From Streptomyces sp. NBC_00306 (GTDB taxonomy: Bacteria > Actinomycetota > Actinomycetes > Streptomycetales > Streptomycetaceae): DNA of 64,000 bases. Within the stretch, counting starts at the first letter, position 1; each line of letters starts with the position of its first letter. The stretch spans positions 7,564,001 to 7,628,000 of the forward strand of contig NZ_CP108032.1 of the NCBI RefSeq assembly GCF_036169555.1, in the 5' to 3' direction. Positions 24,768-41,356 of this stretch are shown here, piece by piece. Both the position numbers and the translations under genes were made by a program. The notes beneath the pieces are model-generated. The model made no database searches. It worked only from the letters and a program-made list of their open reading frames with translations, and was not told the origin of the DNA.

Positions 24768-26933
24768 GTGGGCGACCCGATCGAGCCGCGTCCTCCCGGA
24801 CGTGAGTGGAGCGACGCCCTCCTGGAGGCGCTGTTCACCGAGTCCCCCACGGGTCTCTACCTGGTCGACAAGGACCTCAGGCTCATCCGCATGAACAGCG
24901 CGGCACGTGGATGGCGGGGGGTGGCCGTCGAGGACAACACGGGCCGCCGCCTCGGGGAAGTGATACCCGGCTTCGACACCGAGGCGATCGAGGCGATGCT
25001 GAGGCGGGTGCTCGACACCGGGAAAGCCGTGATCGACTTCGAGCAGCGCGGGTTTCCGCCCACCGACCCGACCCGCGAGTACGTGGCGTCCATCTCGGCC
25101 TTCCGGCTCCAGGGCCGGGGCGACGCGGCCGACCGGGTCGGAGTGGCGGCGGAGGTCACCGATGTGACGGGGCAGTACCGCGCCCGCACCCGCGTGATGC
25201 TGCTCAACGAGGCCGGCGAGCGGATCGGCAGGACGCTCGACATGACCGGCACGGCAGAGGAGTTCGTCGGGTTCGCGGTCCCGGCGCTGGCCGATGCCGC
25301 GACGGTCGATCTGTTCGACTGTGTGCTGCGCGGAGGCGAGCCCCCGGCCGGGCCGGTGGAAGCGCACCTGCCGCTGAGACGTGTCGCCCGTCGCGACGCG
25401 GAGAGCACCGGCGCGGACCGTGATCAGGCCGGTCCGATGCCGCTGATCAGCCTCGATCCGCCGACTCCGTACACCCAGAGCGTCGTCGATCACCGGCCGC
25501 GGCTGATCCAGCAGCCCGGTGTCGATCCGGGCGTCCCGGGCACCGGCGGGCGCGGCCCGGCCGACGAGGAATCCGGCTCCGTCCTGGTGCTGCCTCTCGT
25601 CACCCGCGGAGTGGCGCTGGGCGTGGCCGTGGTCCGGCGGAACCATCACTCCGACCCGTTCGACGAGGACGATCTCGCGATCGCCGCCGAGGTGGCCGGC
25701 CGGATGGCCCTGAGTCTGGACAACGCCCGCCGGTACGAGCGTGAGCACGCGACCGCCCGTACGCTCCAGCGCGGGCTGCTGCCTCCCGCCCTGCCGCGAG
25801 TCTCCGCCGTGGAGACCGCACACCGGTATCTGCCCGGTCATGACGCCGGCGGGGACTGGTTCGATCTCCTCACGCTGTCCGGAGGCCGGGTCGCGCTCGT
25901 GGTGGGTGACGTCGAGGGCCACGGCCTGGCGGCCGCCACGACCATGGGGCAGCTGCGGACCGCCGTCTCCACACTGGCCGCGATGGACCTCCAGCCGGAC
26001 GAGGTGCTGTCGCGCCTGGACGACCTGATGGCCCGCATGACCGAGGAACGCACCCGGCTCGCGGGCGACGCGACGAGCGACCAGCATGCCGGCGCCAGCT
26101 GTGTGTACCTCGTTTACGACCCCGTCTCCCGGCTGTGCACCTTCGCCCGCGCCGGACACCCGCCGCCCGTGCTCGTCCGGCCCGACGGGCACACGCAGGT
26201 CCTGGACGGCGGGGCCGGACCCCCGCTCGGCCTCGGTGGGCTGCCCTTCGAGGCCGCGGAGATGGAACTGCCCGAGGGAAGTCTGCTGGCTCTCTACACC
26301 AACGGGCTGATCGAAGGCCGCCGGGCCTCCGACGACGCGCTGGGCCGGCTCCAGCGCGTCCTCGGCCACCCGGGACGGACCCTGGCGGACAGTTGCGACG
26401 AGGCCGTGGCCGCCGTGCGGCCACACCGGGCGGACGACGACGCCGTTCTGCTGCTGGCGCGCACCCGCTCCCTCACGTCCGACTCCGTCGCCACCTGGAC
26501 CCTGCCGCTGGACCCGGCGATCGTCTCCACCGCGCGCACCCTGGCGGGCCGCCAGCTCGCCGCCTGGGGCCTGGACGACCTCGCCTTCACGACCGAGCTG
26601 ATGGTCAGCGAACTGGTCACCAACGCCATCCGCTACAGCACGGGCACGGTCGTGCTGCGTCTGATCCGCGACGGCGACTCGCTCCTGTGCGAGGTGTTCG
26701 ACAACAGCACCACTGCACCGCATCTGCGCCGTTCCCGCGACAGCGACGAAGGGGGACGCGGTCTGCTGCTGGTGGCCCAGTGCTCGCGACGGTGGGGCAC
26801 ACGCCTGACGGCCACGGGCAAGGCGATCTGGGCGGAACAGCCGCTGCCCGCGCCCGTAGCCGCGGAACGTCTGTCGCAACGGCCTGCGGATCCGGGACCG
26901 TCGGCGTCGCGGGATCCGGGAGCGCCGGCGTGA
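24768..26933 (+). CDS. PAS-GAF-SpoIIE phosphatase-HATPase protein
   Basis: This 721-aa protein starts at GTG 24768 behind GGGAGGAGAG. Domains in order are PAS (about 15-130), a GAF-like region (about 150-330, with VLVLPLVTRGVALGVAVVRR), a SpoIIE/PP2C phosphatase (about 340-560; GGDWFDLL, VGDVEGHGLAAA, ADDDAVLLLA) and an RsbW-like HATPase (about 580-710; LMVSELVTNAIRYS, DEGGRGLLLVAQC). Such proteins carry both an anti-sigma kinase and the opposing antagonist phosphatase. They are abundant in Streptomyces. The PAS/GAF part should sense a small ligand or redox state. No sigma factor or STAS gene is adjacent, so targets are unknown. Confidence 0.93.
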   Translation: MGDPIEPRPPGREWSDALLEALFTESPTGLYLVDKDLRLIRMNSAARGWRGVAVEDNTGRRLGEVIPGFDTEAIEAMLRRVLDTGKAVIDFEQRGFPPTDPTREYVASISAFRLQGRGDAADRVGVAAEVTDVTGQYRARTRVMLLNEAGERIGRTLDMTGTAEEFVGFAVPALADAATVDLFDCVLRGGEPPAGPVEAHLPLRRVARRDAESTGADRDQAGPMPLISLDPPTPYTQSVVDHRPRLIQQPGVDPGVPGTGGRGPADEESGSVLVLPLVTRGVALGVAVVRRNHHSDPFDEDDLAIAAEVAGRMALSLDNARRYEREHATARTLQRGLLPPALPRVSAVETAHRYLPGHDAGGDWFDLLTLSGGRVALVVGDVEGHGLAAATTMGQLRTAVSTLAAMDLQPDEVLSRLDDLMARMTEERTRLAGDATSDQHAGASCVYLVYDPVSRLCTFARAGHPPPVLVRPDGHTQVLDGGAGPPLGLGGLPFEAAEMELPEGSLLALYTNGLIEGRRASDDALGRLQRVLGHPGRTLADSCDEAVAAVRPHRADDDAVLLLARTRSLTSDSVATWTLPLDPAIVSTARTLAGRQLAAWGLDDLAFTTELMVSELVTNAIRYSTGTVVLRLIRDGDSLLCEVFDNSTTAPHLRRSRDSDEGGRGLLLVAQCSRRWGTRLTATGKAIWAEQPLPAPVAAERLSQRPADPGPSASRDPGAPA

Positions 26934-26962
26934 GCGCCGGCCGCCCGACTTGACCGTGCCGT

Positions 26963-27367
26963 TCAGTTCGTGGTCGAGGGGAACGCGTCGGCGCGGACAT
27001 GGGGCATGGCCCGGCTGGCCACCCGATAGCGGCCGTTGGGCAACTGCGCCGACGAGGTGGTGACGCGCACGGTCAGCGGACCGGCCCACTCGTATCCCTG
27101 CGCCTCCCCATGGCGGGCGAGCGAGTCCGTCAGCGCCCGCCCGACCTCCCCGACGCGCCGCAGCAGCTCCTTGTGCACACTGCGGGTCAGTTCGATCTCG
27201 TACGCGTTGGGCACGACGACGCGGCTCTGGCTGCACACCACCGCATGGGTGTCGCACTCGCCTCGCAGCGCGTCGACCAGTTCCACCGGGTCCCGATGAA
27301 TGACCTTGGCGAGCAGCCCGTCCTGCCAGCGCTCAAGGGCCTGCTCCCACCGCTTCAGATGTCCCAT
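26963..27367 (-). CDS. FhaA N-terminal domain (DUF3662) protein lacking a FHA domain
   Basis: This 134-aa protein follows the DUF3662 pattern throughout: MGHLKRWEQALERW, AKVIHRDPVELVDALRGECD, SRVVVPNAYEIELT, then LARHGEAQGYEWAGPLTVRV. In FhaA-type proteins this domain precedes a phosphothreonine-binding FHA domain and helps control cell-wall synthesis. Here the protein stops at the end of the N-domain with no FHA reading frame downstream, so it is a stand-alone version, not a visible truncation. It might compete with full-length FhaA for partners. Confidence 0.8.
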   Translation of the reverse strand: MGHLKRWEQALERWQDGLLAKVIHRDPVELVDALRGECDTHAVVCSQSRVVVPNAYEIELTRSVHKELLRRVGEVGRALTDSLARHGEAQGYEWAGPLTVRVTTSSAQLPNGRYRVASRAMPHVRADAFPSTTN

Positions 27368-27423
27368 GACACTTCGCGTGCCCGTGACACCGGTAGATCA
27401 CGCACACCGGAACGGCGCTCTCC

Positions 27424-27458
27424 CCGGATGCCGGTACTTCGGTACCGGTGCGATCCGG
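27424..27458 (-). terminator. UUCG-capped terminator after the LysR gene
   Basis: CCGGTAC-TTCG-GTACCGG (27431-27448), flanked by CCGGAT / ATCCGG (27424-27429, 27453-27458), 10 bp past the LysR stop. It also shields the downstream DUF3662 gene. Confidence 0.7.
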
Positions 27459-27467
27459 CCGGCAGGT

Positions 27468-28361
27468 CTACGACGCGGGCGCTCCCGCCGGTGCGCTGTG
27501 CCGGGCGTGGACAAGAAAGCTGCGGGCGGCGGCACTGAGCGGGCCGGGCTGGTGTGCGATACCGACCGGCCGTAAGAGGGGCGGGCTGAACGAGCGGACC
27601 TCCACCCGGTGATGGAACACCCGGAACACCGTGTCCCGGTATCCGATGAGCGACCCGCGTTCCTCCGTGACACCCGTCCGTGGGGCCGTTCGCTCATCGT
27701 TCTCGGCCACGGCCAGCGGGCGCACACCGAGCCGGCCGAACATCGCTTCGAGCTCGGTACGCCGGCCCGTACCGAGGGGAGGGAGCACCACCCTCAGCCC
27801 GCCCAGCATCCGCAGCGGCACCGGGTCGGGCAGCTCCGAGCCCGGTGGCGAGATCAGCACGATCTCGCGGTCCTGGAGGCGGTACGCCGACAGCTCCTGG
27901 TCCACCGGCAGATGGACCAGCCCCAGTTCGGCCGCACCGTCGACCAGGGCGCGCTCGAGTGCCTCACGGCTGTCGTGCCGGAGCAGCCGTACGTCGATCT
28001 CCGGGTGGCGCTCCACGAACGAGGGCACGAGATCGGCGGCGATCACACCGCAGAGGGCAGGCGTCGCGGCCACTTTCACGGTGGCGCGCAGCGCACTCCT
28101 GCGGGCCGTGCCGACGTCCTCGATCGCTCCGACGGCGTCGAGAACCGTCCGCGCCAGACGCACGACTCGGGTGCCCTCGGCGGTCAGGGTCGCGCGCCGG
28201 CCCCTGCGGTCCAGGAGTGTCACGCCGAGATCCCGCTCCAGAGACTGGATGGACCGGGAGAGGGCGGGCTGGGCGATGTAGACGGAGCACGCTGCGGCTG
28301 TGATGGAGCGGCAGTCAGCGACGGCGACGAGGTATCGCAGCTGTTGCAGTGTGGGGGTCAT
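27468..28361 (-). CDS. LysR-family regulator, probable regulator of the PKS cluster
   Basis: This 297-aa protein has a LysR winged helix-turn-helix at the N-terminus (LQQLRYLVAVADCRSITAAACSVYIAQPALSRSIQSLERDLGV) and a substrate-binding effector domain (about 90-290). It is divergent from the PKS operon across 281 bp, the classical arrangement for a LysR regulator and its target. Codon 263 (27573-27575) is TTA, extremely rare in Streptomyces and decoded by the bldA tRNA. The first PKS gene also has one TTA. Together they suggest late, development-linked expression. The co-inducer is unknown. Confidence 0.92.
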   Translation of the reverse strand: MTPTLQQLRYLVAVADCRSITAAACSVYIAQPALSRSIQSLERDLGVTLLDRRGRRATLTAEGTRVVRLARTVLDAVGAIEDVGTARRSALRATVKVAATPALCGVIAADLVPSFVERHPEIDVRLLRHDSREALERALVDGAAELGLVHLPVDQELSAYRLQDREIVLISPPGSELPDPVPLRMLGGLRVVLPPLGTGRRTELEAMFGRLGVRPLAVAENDERTAPRTGVTEERGSLIGYRDTVFRVFHHRVEVRSFSPPLLRPVGIAHQPGPLSAAARSFLVHARHSAPAGAPAS

Positions 28362-28642
28362 GTGCGGACGTTAGCCCTCCGGGTCTGAGCCCTGAAAGAG
28401 GCACTCAGGTCAACAAATCCCGTGCCGCGTATGAAATCTGACGCACCGTCTGTTGCCAACCATACCTCTGCGGCATGGATGGGCGGATGGGCGTTGACAC
28501 TGCCGTCGGGCCGCCGCAGGATGCAACGCGGCATTGCGAAGTTACTGGCCGTTAATCACCTCAGGCACCCGCGCACCCCCCACCTCACCGCCGTCGTGCC
28601 CCGCTCCCTCGACCGGCCCTGCACGGAACCCAAGGAGAGCCT
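28362..28642 (+). promoter_or_regulatory. Divergent LysR/PKS control region with a near-consensus promoter
   Basis: A vegetative-type promoter reads TTGACA (28494-28499), a 17-bp spacer and CAGGAT (28517-28522), giving a leader of about 110 bases before the PKS GTG. Upstream, GTTGCCAAC (28452-28460) is a perfect short dyad and a candidate LysR site. AAGGAG (28632-28637) is the PKS ribosome site. Confidence 0.65.
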
Positions 28643-35466
<6,824 letters not shown>

Positions 35467-35470
<4 letters not shown>

Positions 35471-38400
35471 CCGACCCGGGCCGCGGCCCCCGGCCCACCG
35501 ACGCCGCGATCGTCGGGATGGGCGCGGTCTTTCCCGGCGCGGGCGACCTGGCCGCGTACCGCCGCAATCTCTACGCGGGCACCGACGCCATCACCGAGGT
35601 ACCTCCCGGGCGCTGGGACCCGGAGGTGTACTACGACCCGCACGGCAGCGAAGGGCCGGCGCGCAGCGACCGCTTCTACTGCCGGCGCGGCGGCTTCATC
35701 GACGAGCTGACGGCCTTCGATCCGACCCGCTACGGCATCATGCCCGCGGCCGTGGCGGGAGCGGAGCCCGACCAGCTGCTCGCGCTGCGCGTGATCGCCG
35801 AAGCCGTCGCCGACGCCGGGGGAGAGGAGGCGCTGCCCGACGACCGCTCCCGGATCGGTGTGATCCTCGGCCGCGGCGGCTTCATGGGGGTCGCCACCGC
35901 CCGCCTCGACCAACGGGTCCGTACCGCACACCAGTTGGCGACGACCCTGCGCGAACTGGCCCCGGAACTGGGGGAGGACCGGATCACCGCGGTCCGCGAT
36001 GCCTTCCAGGCCGGCCTCGGCCCTGAGCGGCCCGAGGCGTCGATCGGCCTCGTCCCCAGCTTCACGGCCGCGCGGACCGCCAACCGCCTCGACTTCCGCG
36101 GCCCCGCCTACACCCTCGACGCCGCATGCGCCTCCTCCCTGCTCGCGGTCGAGCAGGCGGCCGGGCTGCTGGCGGCCGGGAGCTGCGATCTGGTCGTGGC
36201 GGGGGCCGTGCACCACTGCCACATCGCCACCTTGTGGAGCGTCTTCACCCAGTTGCGGGCGCTGAGCCCCAGCCAGCGCATCCGCCCCTTCGACCGCCGC
36301 GCCGACGGCACCCTGCTGTCCGAGGGCACCGGAGTGGTCCTGCTGAAGCGGCTCGCCGACGCCGAACGGGAGGGTGACCGTGTCTACGCCGTCGTCCGGG
36401 GTGCCGGTGTCGCGGGCGACGGACGAGCGGCGAGCCTGATGAGCCCTCTCGTGGACGGACAGGTACGCGCACTCGAACTTGCCTGGAAGCAGAGCGGCCT
36501 GGACCCGACCGCCCCCGACGCACTCGGCCTGCTCGAAGCCCACGGCACCGGGACCCCGGTGGGAGACGAGGCCGAACTCATCACTCTGGCGCGGGTGTTC
36601 GGGTCGCGGGAGGCGGGCGGTGAATCCGTCGCGATGGGCTCCGTGAAGTCGATGCTCGGGCACACCATGCAGGCGTCCGGGATGGCGGGTCTGATCAAGG
36701 CCGTACTCGCCGTGCACGACGGGACCCTGCCGCCGACCCTCCATGTGGACGATCCGCACGAAGGGTTCGCCCGGACGCGGATGCGCCCGGTCACGGCGGC
36801 AGAGCCGTGGGAGCGTGGCCGGGCACCGCGTCGGGCGGGTGTGAACGCGTTCGGCTTCGGCGGAATCAACGCACATGTGGTGGTGGAAGAAGCCCCGGGG
36901 GTGAGGTTGTCGGGCGCCGTGGGGCCGCGGCCCGCGGGTGCGGGGGCGGCGGTTTCCCGTGCCGTGGCGCAGTCGCCCGTCCCGTTCGCGGGGGCCACCG
37001 GGGCCGCCATGGTCACCGGGACCGCCCGGGCCGGCGAGGATGTGCTCCTGCTCTCGGCCACAGGCCCGGAGGAGCTGGCCGCCTCCCTCGCGCGCCACCC
37101 GGATCCGGCGGTCGATCCGGCGGCGGAGTCCCGCGGCGGACCCTGCCGGCTCGCTGTCCTCGGGCCCACCCCGAAGCGCCTGGCCCTGGCCGCCTCGGTC
37201 GTCGCCAGGGGACGGCCGTGGCGCGGCCGGGGCGGCGTGTGGTTCACGCCGGACCCGCTGCTCGCGTCCGACGACGCCCGGCTGGCGTTCGTCTTCCCCG
37301 GCCTGGAGCCGGACCTCGTACCCGACGTGGACGACGTCGCGGATCTGCTCCGGCTGCCGAGGCCCACCCTGACCGGCGGCGGCACACTGGTGGAACGGGC
37401 CGTCGACGCCATCGCCACCGGCCGGTTCTTCTCCCGCGTTCTGCCCGAACTCGGCATCCAGCCCGACCTGTTGGCGGGACACAGCCTGGGGGAGTGGACC
37501 GCCATGGTGGCCGCGGGGATGTATCCGCAGCAGGCGGTCGACACCTTCATCGACTCCCTCAGGCCGGGAGATCTCGACGTGCCCGACCTTGTCTACGCGG
37601 CGCTCGGCTGCGGGGCGCGACAGGCCACCGAGGCGCTGCGCGGACTCGACCGCATCGCGGTCAGTCATGACAACTGCCCGCACCAGTCGGTGCTGTGCGG
37701 GGAACCCGGGCCGGTGGCGGCGGCAATGGCCAGACTGGCCGACCAGGGGGTTCTCGCGCAGGAGCTGCCCTTCCGGTCGGGCTTCCACACACCGATGTGG
37801 GCGCCGTATCTCGACCAGGTGCGCGCCGCGTTCGGCAGACTGCCACTACGCCCGCCGACCGTACCGGTCTGGTCGGCGACGACCGTCTCGCCGTACCCGG
37901 ATGCCGACCACGAGATCCGCGACGTGGTGCTGCGACACCTCCTGGAGCCGGTGCGCTTCCGGGAGTTGACGACACGGCTGTACGCCGAGGGGGTGCGGGG
38001 CTTCGTCCAGCTGGGCCCGGGCAGCCTCCCCGGTTTTGTGGGGGACACACTCCACGGCCAGAGCCATCTGGTCGTCCCCGCGGGCGCCGTCCCGGGTGAG
38101 GGAGTTGCCCAACTGCGCAGCCTGGCGGCGGCGTTGTGGACGGAGGGTCTGCAGCCGCACTGGGAACGACTGCTGGAGGGCCGCCCGTCCTCGCCCCGCC
38201 CCGCGCGGGTGCCGCCATCCATGGCCTCGGACGCACCGCCGCGCCCGGCTGCCGGCGAGCCGGGCGGACTGCGGCTCGACCTGGGTTCGCCCCTCGTACG
38301 CCTCGACGGAAAGACGCCTCGGCTCACCCTCGGCACCGGCCGGGTGAGGAGCGCCGTCGAGCGCCCGGTACTGCTGTCGGCCCTGGACGCGGTGCTCGAC

Positions 38401-40236
38401 GAGACGGAGAACGCCGTACGGAGTGTGGCCGACGCCTGGCGCTCGACGGCAGCACCCGCACCTTCCCTGACGCGCGAAGCGGCCGCACCCGCACGTTCCC
38501 TGGCCCGCGAGGCAGCCGGACCCGCACGTTCCCCGGCCCGGGAAGTGGCCGCGCGCTCCCTGGCTCCCCAGGAAGCCGCACCCTCCCGCCCCGAAGCCCG
38601 CGCGGCCACTGCTCCCACGGCCCGACCGACGGCCGCGGTCCCGTCTCCCGCCCGCCGGACCCGGCGGCAGCTCTCCCTGGAGACGATGCCGTACGTCCGC
38701 GACCACTGCGTCTACCTTCAGCCGGACGACTGGCCCGAGCCTGCCGACCGGTTCCCCGTCGTCCCCATGACCACGCTGCTGGAGTTGGCCGCCGACGCCG
38801 CTCGCGAGGCCGTGCCGGGTCGGCCGGTGACCGGCTTCGAGGACGTACGCGCCCTGCGCTGGCTGCCCGTCGCCCCGCCCGTGGACGCCGACATCACCGC
38901 GACACCCTCCGTGGAGCCCTTGGGGGCGGACGGCGTACGCGTACGCGTGGAGATCGCCGGCAGCGCGACCGTCACCGTCGTCCTGGCCGGCCGCCACTCC
39001 TCCGCACCGGCCCCCGATCGCTCGCCGCTGATCGGTGAAGGACCGCCTCCCGTCAGCGCCGAGGCCCTCTACCGCGACCGGTGGATGTTCCACGGGCCCG
39101 CCTTCGCAGGGGTCCGCCGCGTGGACGCCGTCGCCGAGGACGGCATCCGCGGCGTGCTGCGGGCCCTGCCCGCGCCCGGCGCGCTGCTCGATGCCGCGGG
39201 GCAGCTCCTGGGGCACTGGATGCAGTTGCGGCTTCCCGAGGACCGCCTCGTCTTCCCGGCCTCGCTGGAGCGGATCCACCTGTACGGTCCCGCACCCCGC
39301 GAGGGTGCACTGCTCGGTGCCACGGCGCGGATCCGAGCCGTACGACCGGACTCCGTACGCGGGGATGTGGAACTCACCGCCGGTGACGGCACGGTCTGGG
39401 CCCGCCTCGAGGGCTGGACGTACCGTCGCTTCGCGGCCGACGAGCGGGTGTGGCCGATGAAGTTCACCCCGGAGATCTGCGGCATCGGCGAGCCGCAGCC
39501 CGGCGGCTGGTGTCTGGCCAGACGCCGCTGGAGCGACCCCGCGTCGCAGGAACTGGTCATGCGCCGCTACCTGGGAGCCGACGAGCGCGCCGCGTACGAG
39601 GGACGTCCTCCGCGCGCCCGTTCGGCCTGGCTGCTCGGGCGGATCGCCGCCAAGGACGCGGTACGGCAGGCCCTGTGGGACACCGGCGCGGGGCCCCTCT
39701 TCCCCGTGGAGATCCCCATAGGCAACGACTCGCTCGGCCGCCCCGTCCCCGAGGGCCCCCTCGCCGCCGGTCTGCGACTCTCCCTCGCGCACAAGGACCG
39801 GATGGCGGTCGCCCGCGTCCACACGGGCAGCTCCGTCGGTATCGACATCGAAGCCGTCACGGACGACCCGGACGCCCTGACCCGGATCGCGCTCACCGCC
39901 GACGAGCGGCGGCTCGCCGAGGACCTCGCGGCGCGGGAGGGAATCGGTCAGGCGCAGGCGACCACCGTGCTCTGGTGCGCCAAGGAGGCCGCGGCGAAGG
40001 CGGAGGGCAGCGGCCTCGGCGGCCGCCCCCGGCAGTGGACCGTCGCGGAGGGACCCGCCGGACTGCTCGTGAGCTCCCCCGAGGGCAACGGCCACAGCAT
40101 CCGGACCACCACCGTCCTCGGACCAGCCGAGCCGGACCGCACCCCCGAGACGTTCGTCGTCGCCTGGACGGTCCCGGCGCCCACCCCCACCCATCGAGTC
40201 ACCCCCACCCCCACGGAGGCCGGCCATGGCATCTGA
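35467..40236 (+). CDS. Iterative PKS/PUFA-synthase-like megasynthase 2 (KS-AT-DH-PPTase)
   Basis: GTG 35467 overlaps the previous stop (GTGA), giving 1589 aa. The KS (about 12-480) has Cys221 in DAACASS and both His motifs (EAHGTGT and GHTMQASG). The AT (about 610-890) is short but has Ser673 in GHSLGEW. An Ala/Arg/Pro-rich repetitive linker (about 995-1065) precedes a double-hotdog dehydratase (His near 1080 in RDHCV, Asp in LLDAAGQL). The C-terminal 250 residues are a 4'-phosphopantetheinyl transferase: GIDIEAV near 1458 and WCAKEAAAKA near 1503, the Mg- and CoA-binding signatures. The synthase thus carries its own ACP-activating enzyme. It has no ACP, so it must work with megasynthase 1 or the free ACP. 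Confidence 0.92.
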
Positions 40237-40534
40237 CACCACCGCCGAACGCATACTCGCCGAGATCACCGCCATGCTCGTCGAGACCGTGGGCGACGAC
40301 TTCCTGCTGGAGGAGGAGGTCACCGCGGACACCACGTTCAACGAGGATCTGGCCCTGGAGAGCATCGAGTTCGTCGCCTTCGCCGAGCTGCTTCAGCAGC
40401 GCTACGGCACGGCCGTGGATCTCATGGCCTTCCTGGCCGAGAAGGACATGGAGGAGATCCTGGCGATGACGGTCGGCGATCTGGTGGCCCACATCGCGGG
40501 CAGGCTCCCCACGACACCGGCCCCGGTCGTCTGA
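40226..40534 (+). CDS. Discrete acyl carrier protein
   Basis: This 102-aa acidic protein overlaps the previous gene by 11 bases. The phosphopantetheine Ser lies in NEDLALESIEFVAFAELL, the usual D/E-S-[LI] position at the start of helix 2. It is followed by LLQQRYG and a C-terminal helix, with a Pro-rich tail. It is probably activated by the PPTase domain encoded just upstream. It could shuttle a starter to the synthase or carry the finished acyl chain to the hydrolase or glycosyltransferase. The second role would explain a free ACP beside an in-cis ACP. Confidence 0.92.
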   Translation: MASDTTAERILAEITAMLVETVGDDFLLEEEVTADTTFNEDLALESIEFVAFAELLQQRYGTAVDLMAFLAEKDMEEILAMTVGDLVAHIAGRLPTTPAPVV

Positions 40535-40540
40535 GCCGGC

Positions 40541-41356
40541 ATGCCCCTCGTCCACGCCAACTCCCTGCGCTTCCACGTCCACCGGCCGCCCGGCGATCGC
40601 ACCGGCGCGACCGCCGTGTTCCTCCACGGCCTGGTCGTGGACAACCTCTCCAGCTTCTACGCCACCCTCGCGGTCCCCGCCGCCCAGGCCGGCCACGACA
40701 TCGTCCTGTACGACCTGCGCGGCCACGGCCGCTCCGAACGCCCGCCCACCGGCTACGACATCGCCACCGCCGTGCAGGACCTGACCGCGGTGCTCACCGC
40801 CCTCGGCCTCGACGAGTGTCCCGTCCACCTCATCGGCAACAGCTACGGCGGCACGATCGCGCTGCACACCGCACTCGCACGCCCCGACCTCGTCGCCGGA
40901 CTCGTCCTGGTGGAGGCCCCGCTGACCGGACCCTGGATCGAGAACATGCTCGACACGCTGTCCGTCGCGGCCCTCGCCCTGGAAGGGAGCCAGGTCCCGC
41001 AGGAACTCTCCTCCATCGGCGCGCGCAAGGCCGCCCGGCTGACCGCCACCGCCGACGAACTCCTCAACCGCACCAGCATGATCGACGACATCGCCGCGAG
41101 CCGGCCCTTCACCCCCGACGATTTCGCCCGAGTGCACTGCCCGGTCCTCGCCGTCTGCGGCGAACACTCCGAACTTGTCCCCGGCGCACGGGAATTGGTC
41201 CACCACGCCTCCGACTGCACGCTGCGCATCCTGCCGGGCCTCGGTCACGACGTCCTTCAAGGAGGCACCGACGACCTGCGGCACGCCGTGCTCGGCCGAC
41301 TCGCCGAAGCGGCCGGCCTCCGAGAGACGCGACACGCCGGCGCGGTGGTCGTATGA
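40541..41356 (+). CDS. Alpha/beta hydrolase (candidate chain-release thioesterase)
   Basis: This 271-aa enzyme starts six bases after the ACP stop. Fold markers are VFLHGLVVDN (oxyanion HG), DLRGHGRSE, the nucleophile elbow GNSYGG, the acid in CGEHSELVPG and the catalytic His in LPGLGHD. The family includes esterases, thioesterases and haloperoxidase-like enzymes. Neither megasynthase has a thioesterase domain, and this gene sits immediately after the ACP, so release of the acyl chain from an ACP is the most economical role. Direct transfer of the chain to another acceptor is also possible. Confidence 0.9.
   Translation: MPLVHANSLRFHVHRPPGDRTGATAVFLHGLVVDNLSSFYATLAVPAAQAGHDIVLYDLRGHGRSERPPTGYDIATAVQDLTAVLTALGLDECPVHLIGNSYGGTIALHTALARPDLVAGLVLVEAPLTGPWIENMLDTLSVAALALEGSQVPQELSSIGARKAARLTATADELLNRTSMIDDIAASRPFTPDDFARVHCPVLAVCGEHSELVPGARELVHHASDCTLRILPGLGHDVLQGGTDDLRHAVLGRLAEAAGLRETRHAGAVVV

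Noticed and set aside
24728..24805. 25-codon ATG frame before the SpoIIE gene, possible leader peptide
   Set aside because: No ribosome site of its own, and it overlaps the real start. The repeat hairpin explains the sequence better.
24660..27257. 865-codon minus-strand open frame
   Set aside because: It is antisense to the PAS-GAF-SpoIIE gene, whose domains are unmistakable. The frame is Arg/Gly/His-rich with no motif, a typical high-GC shadow.
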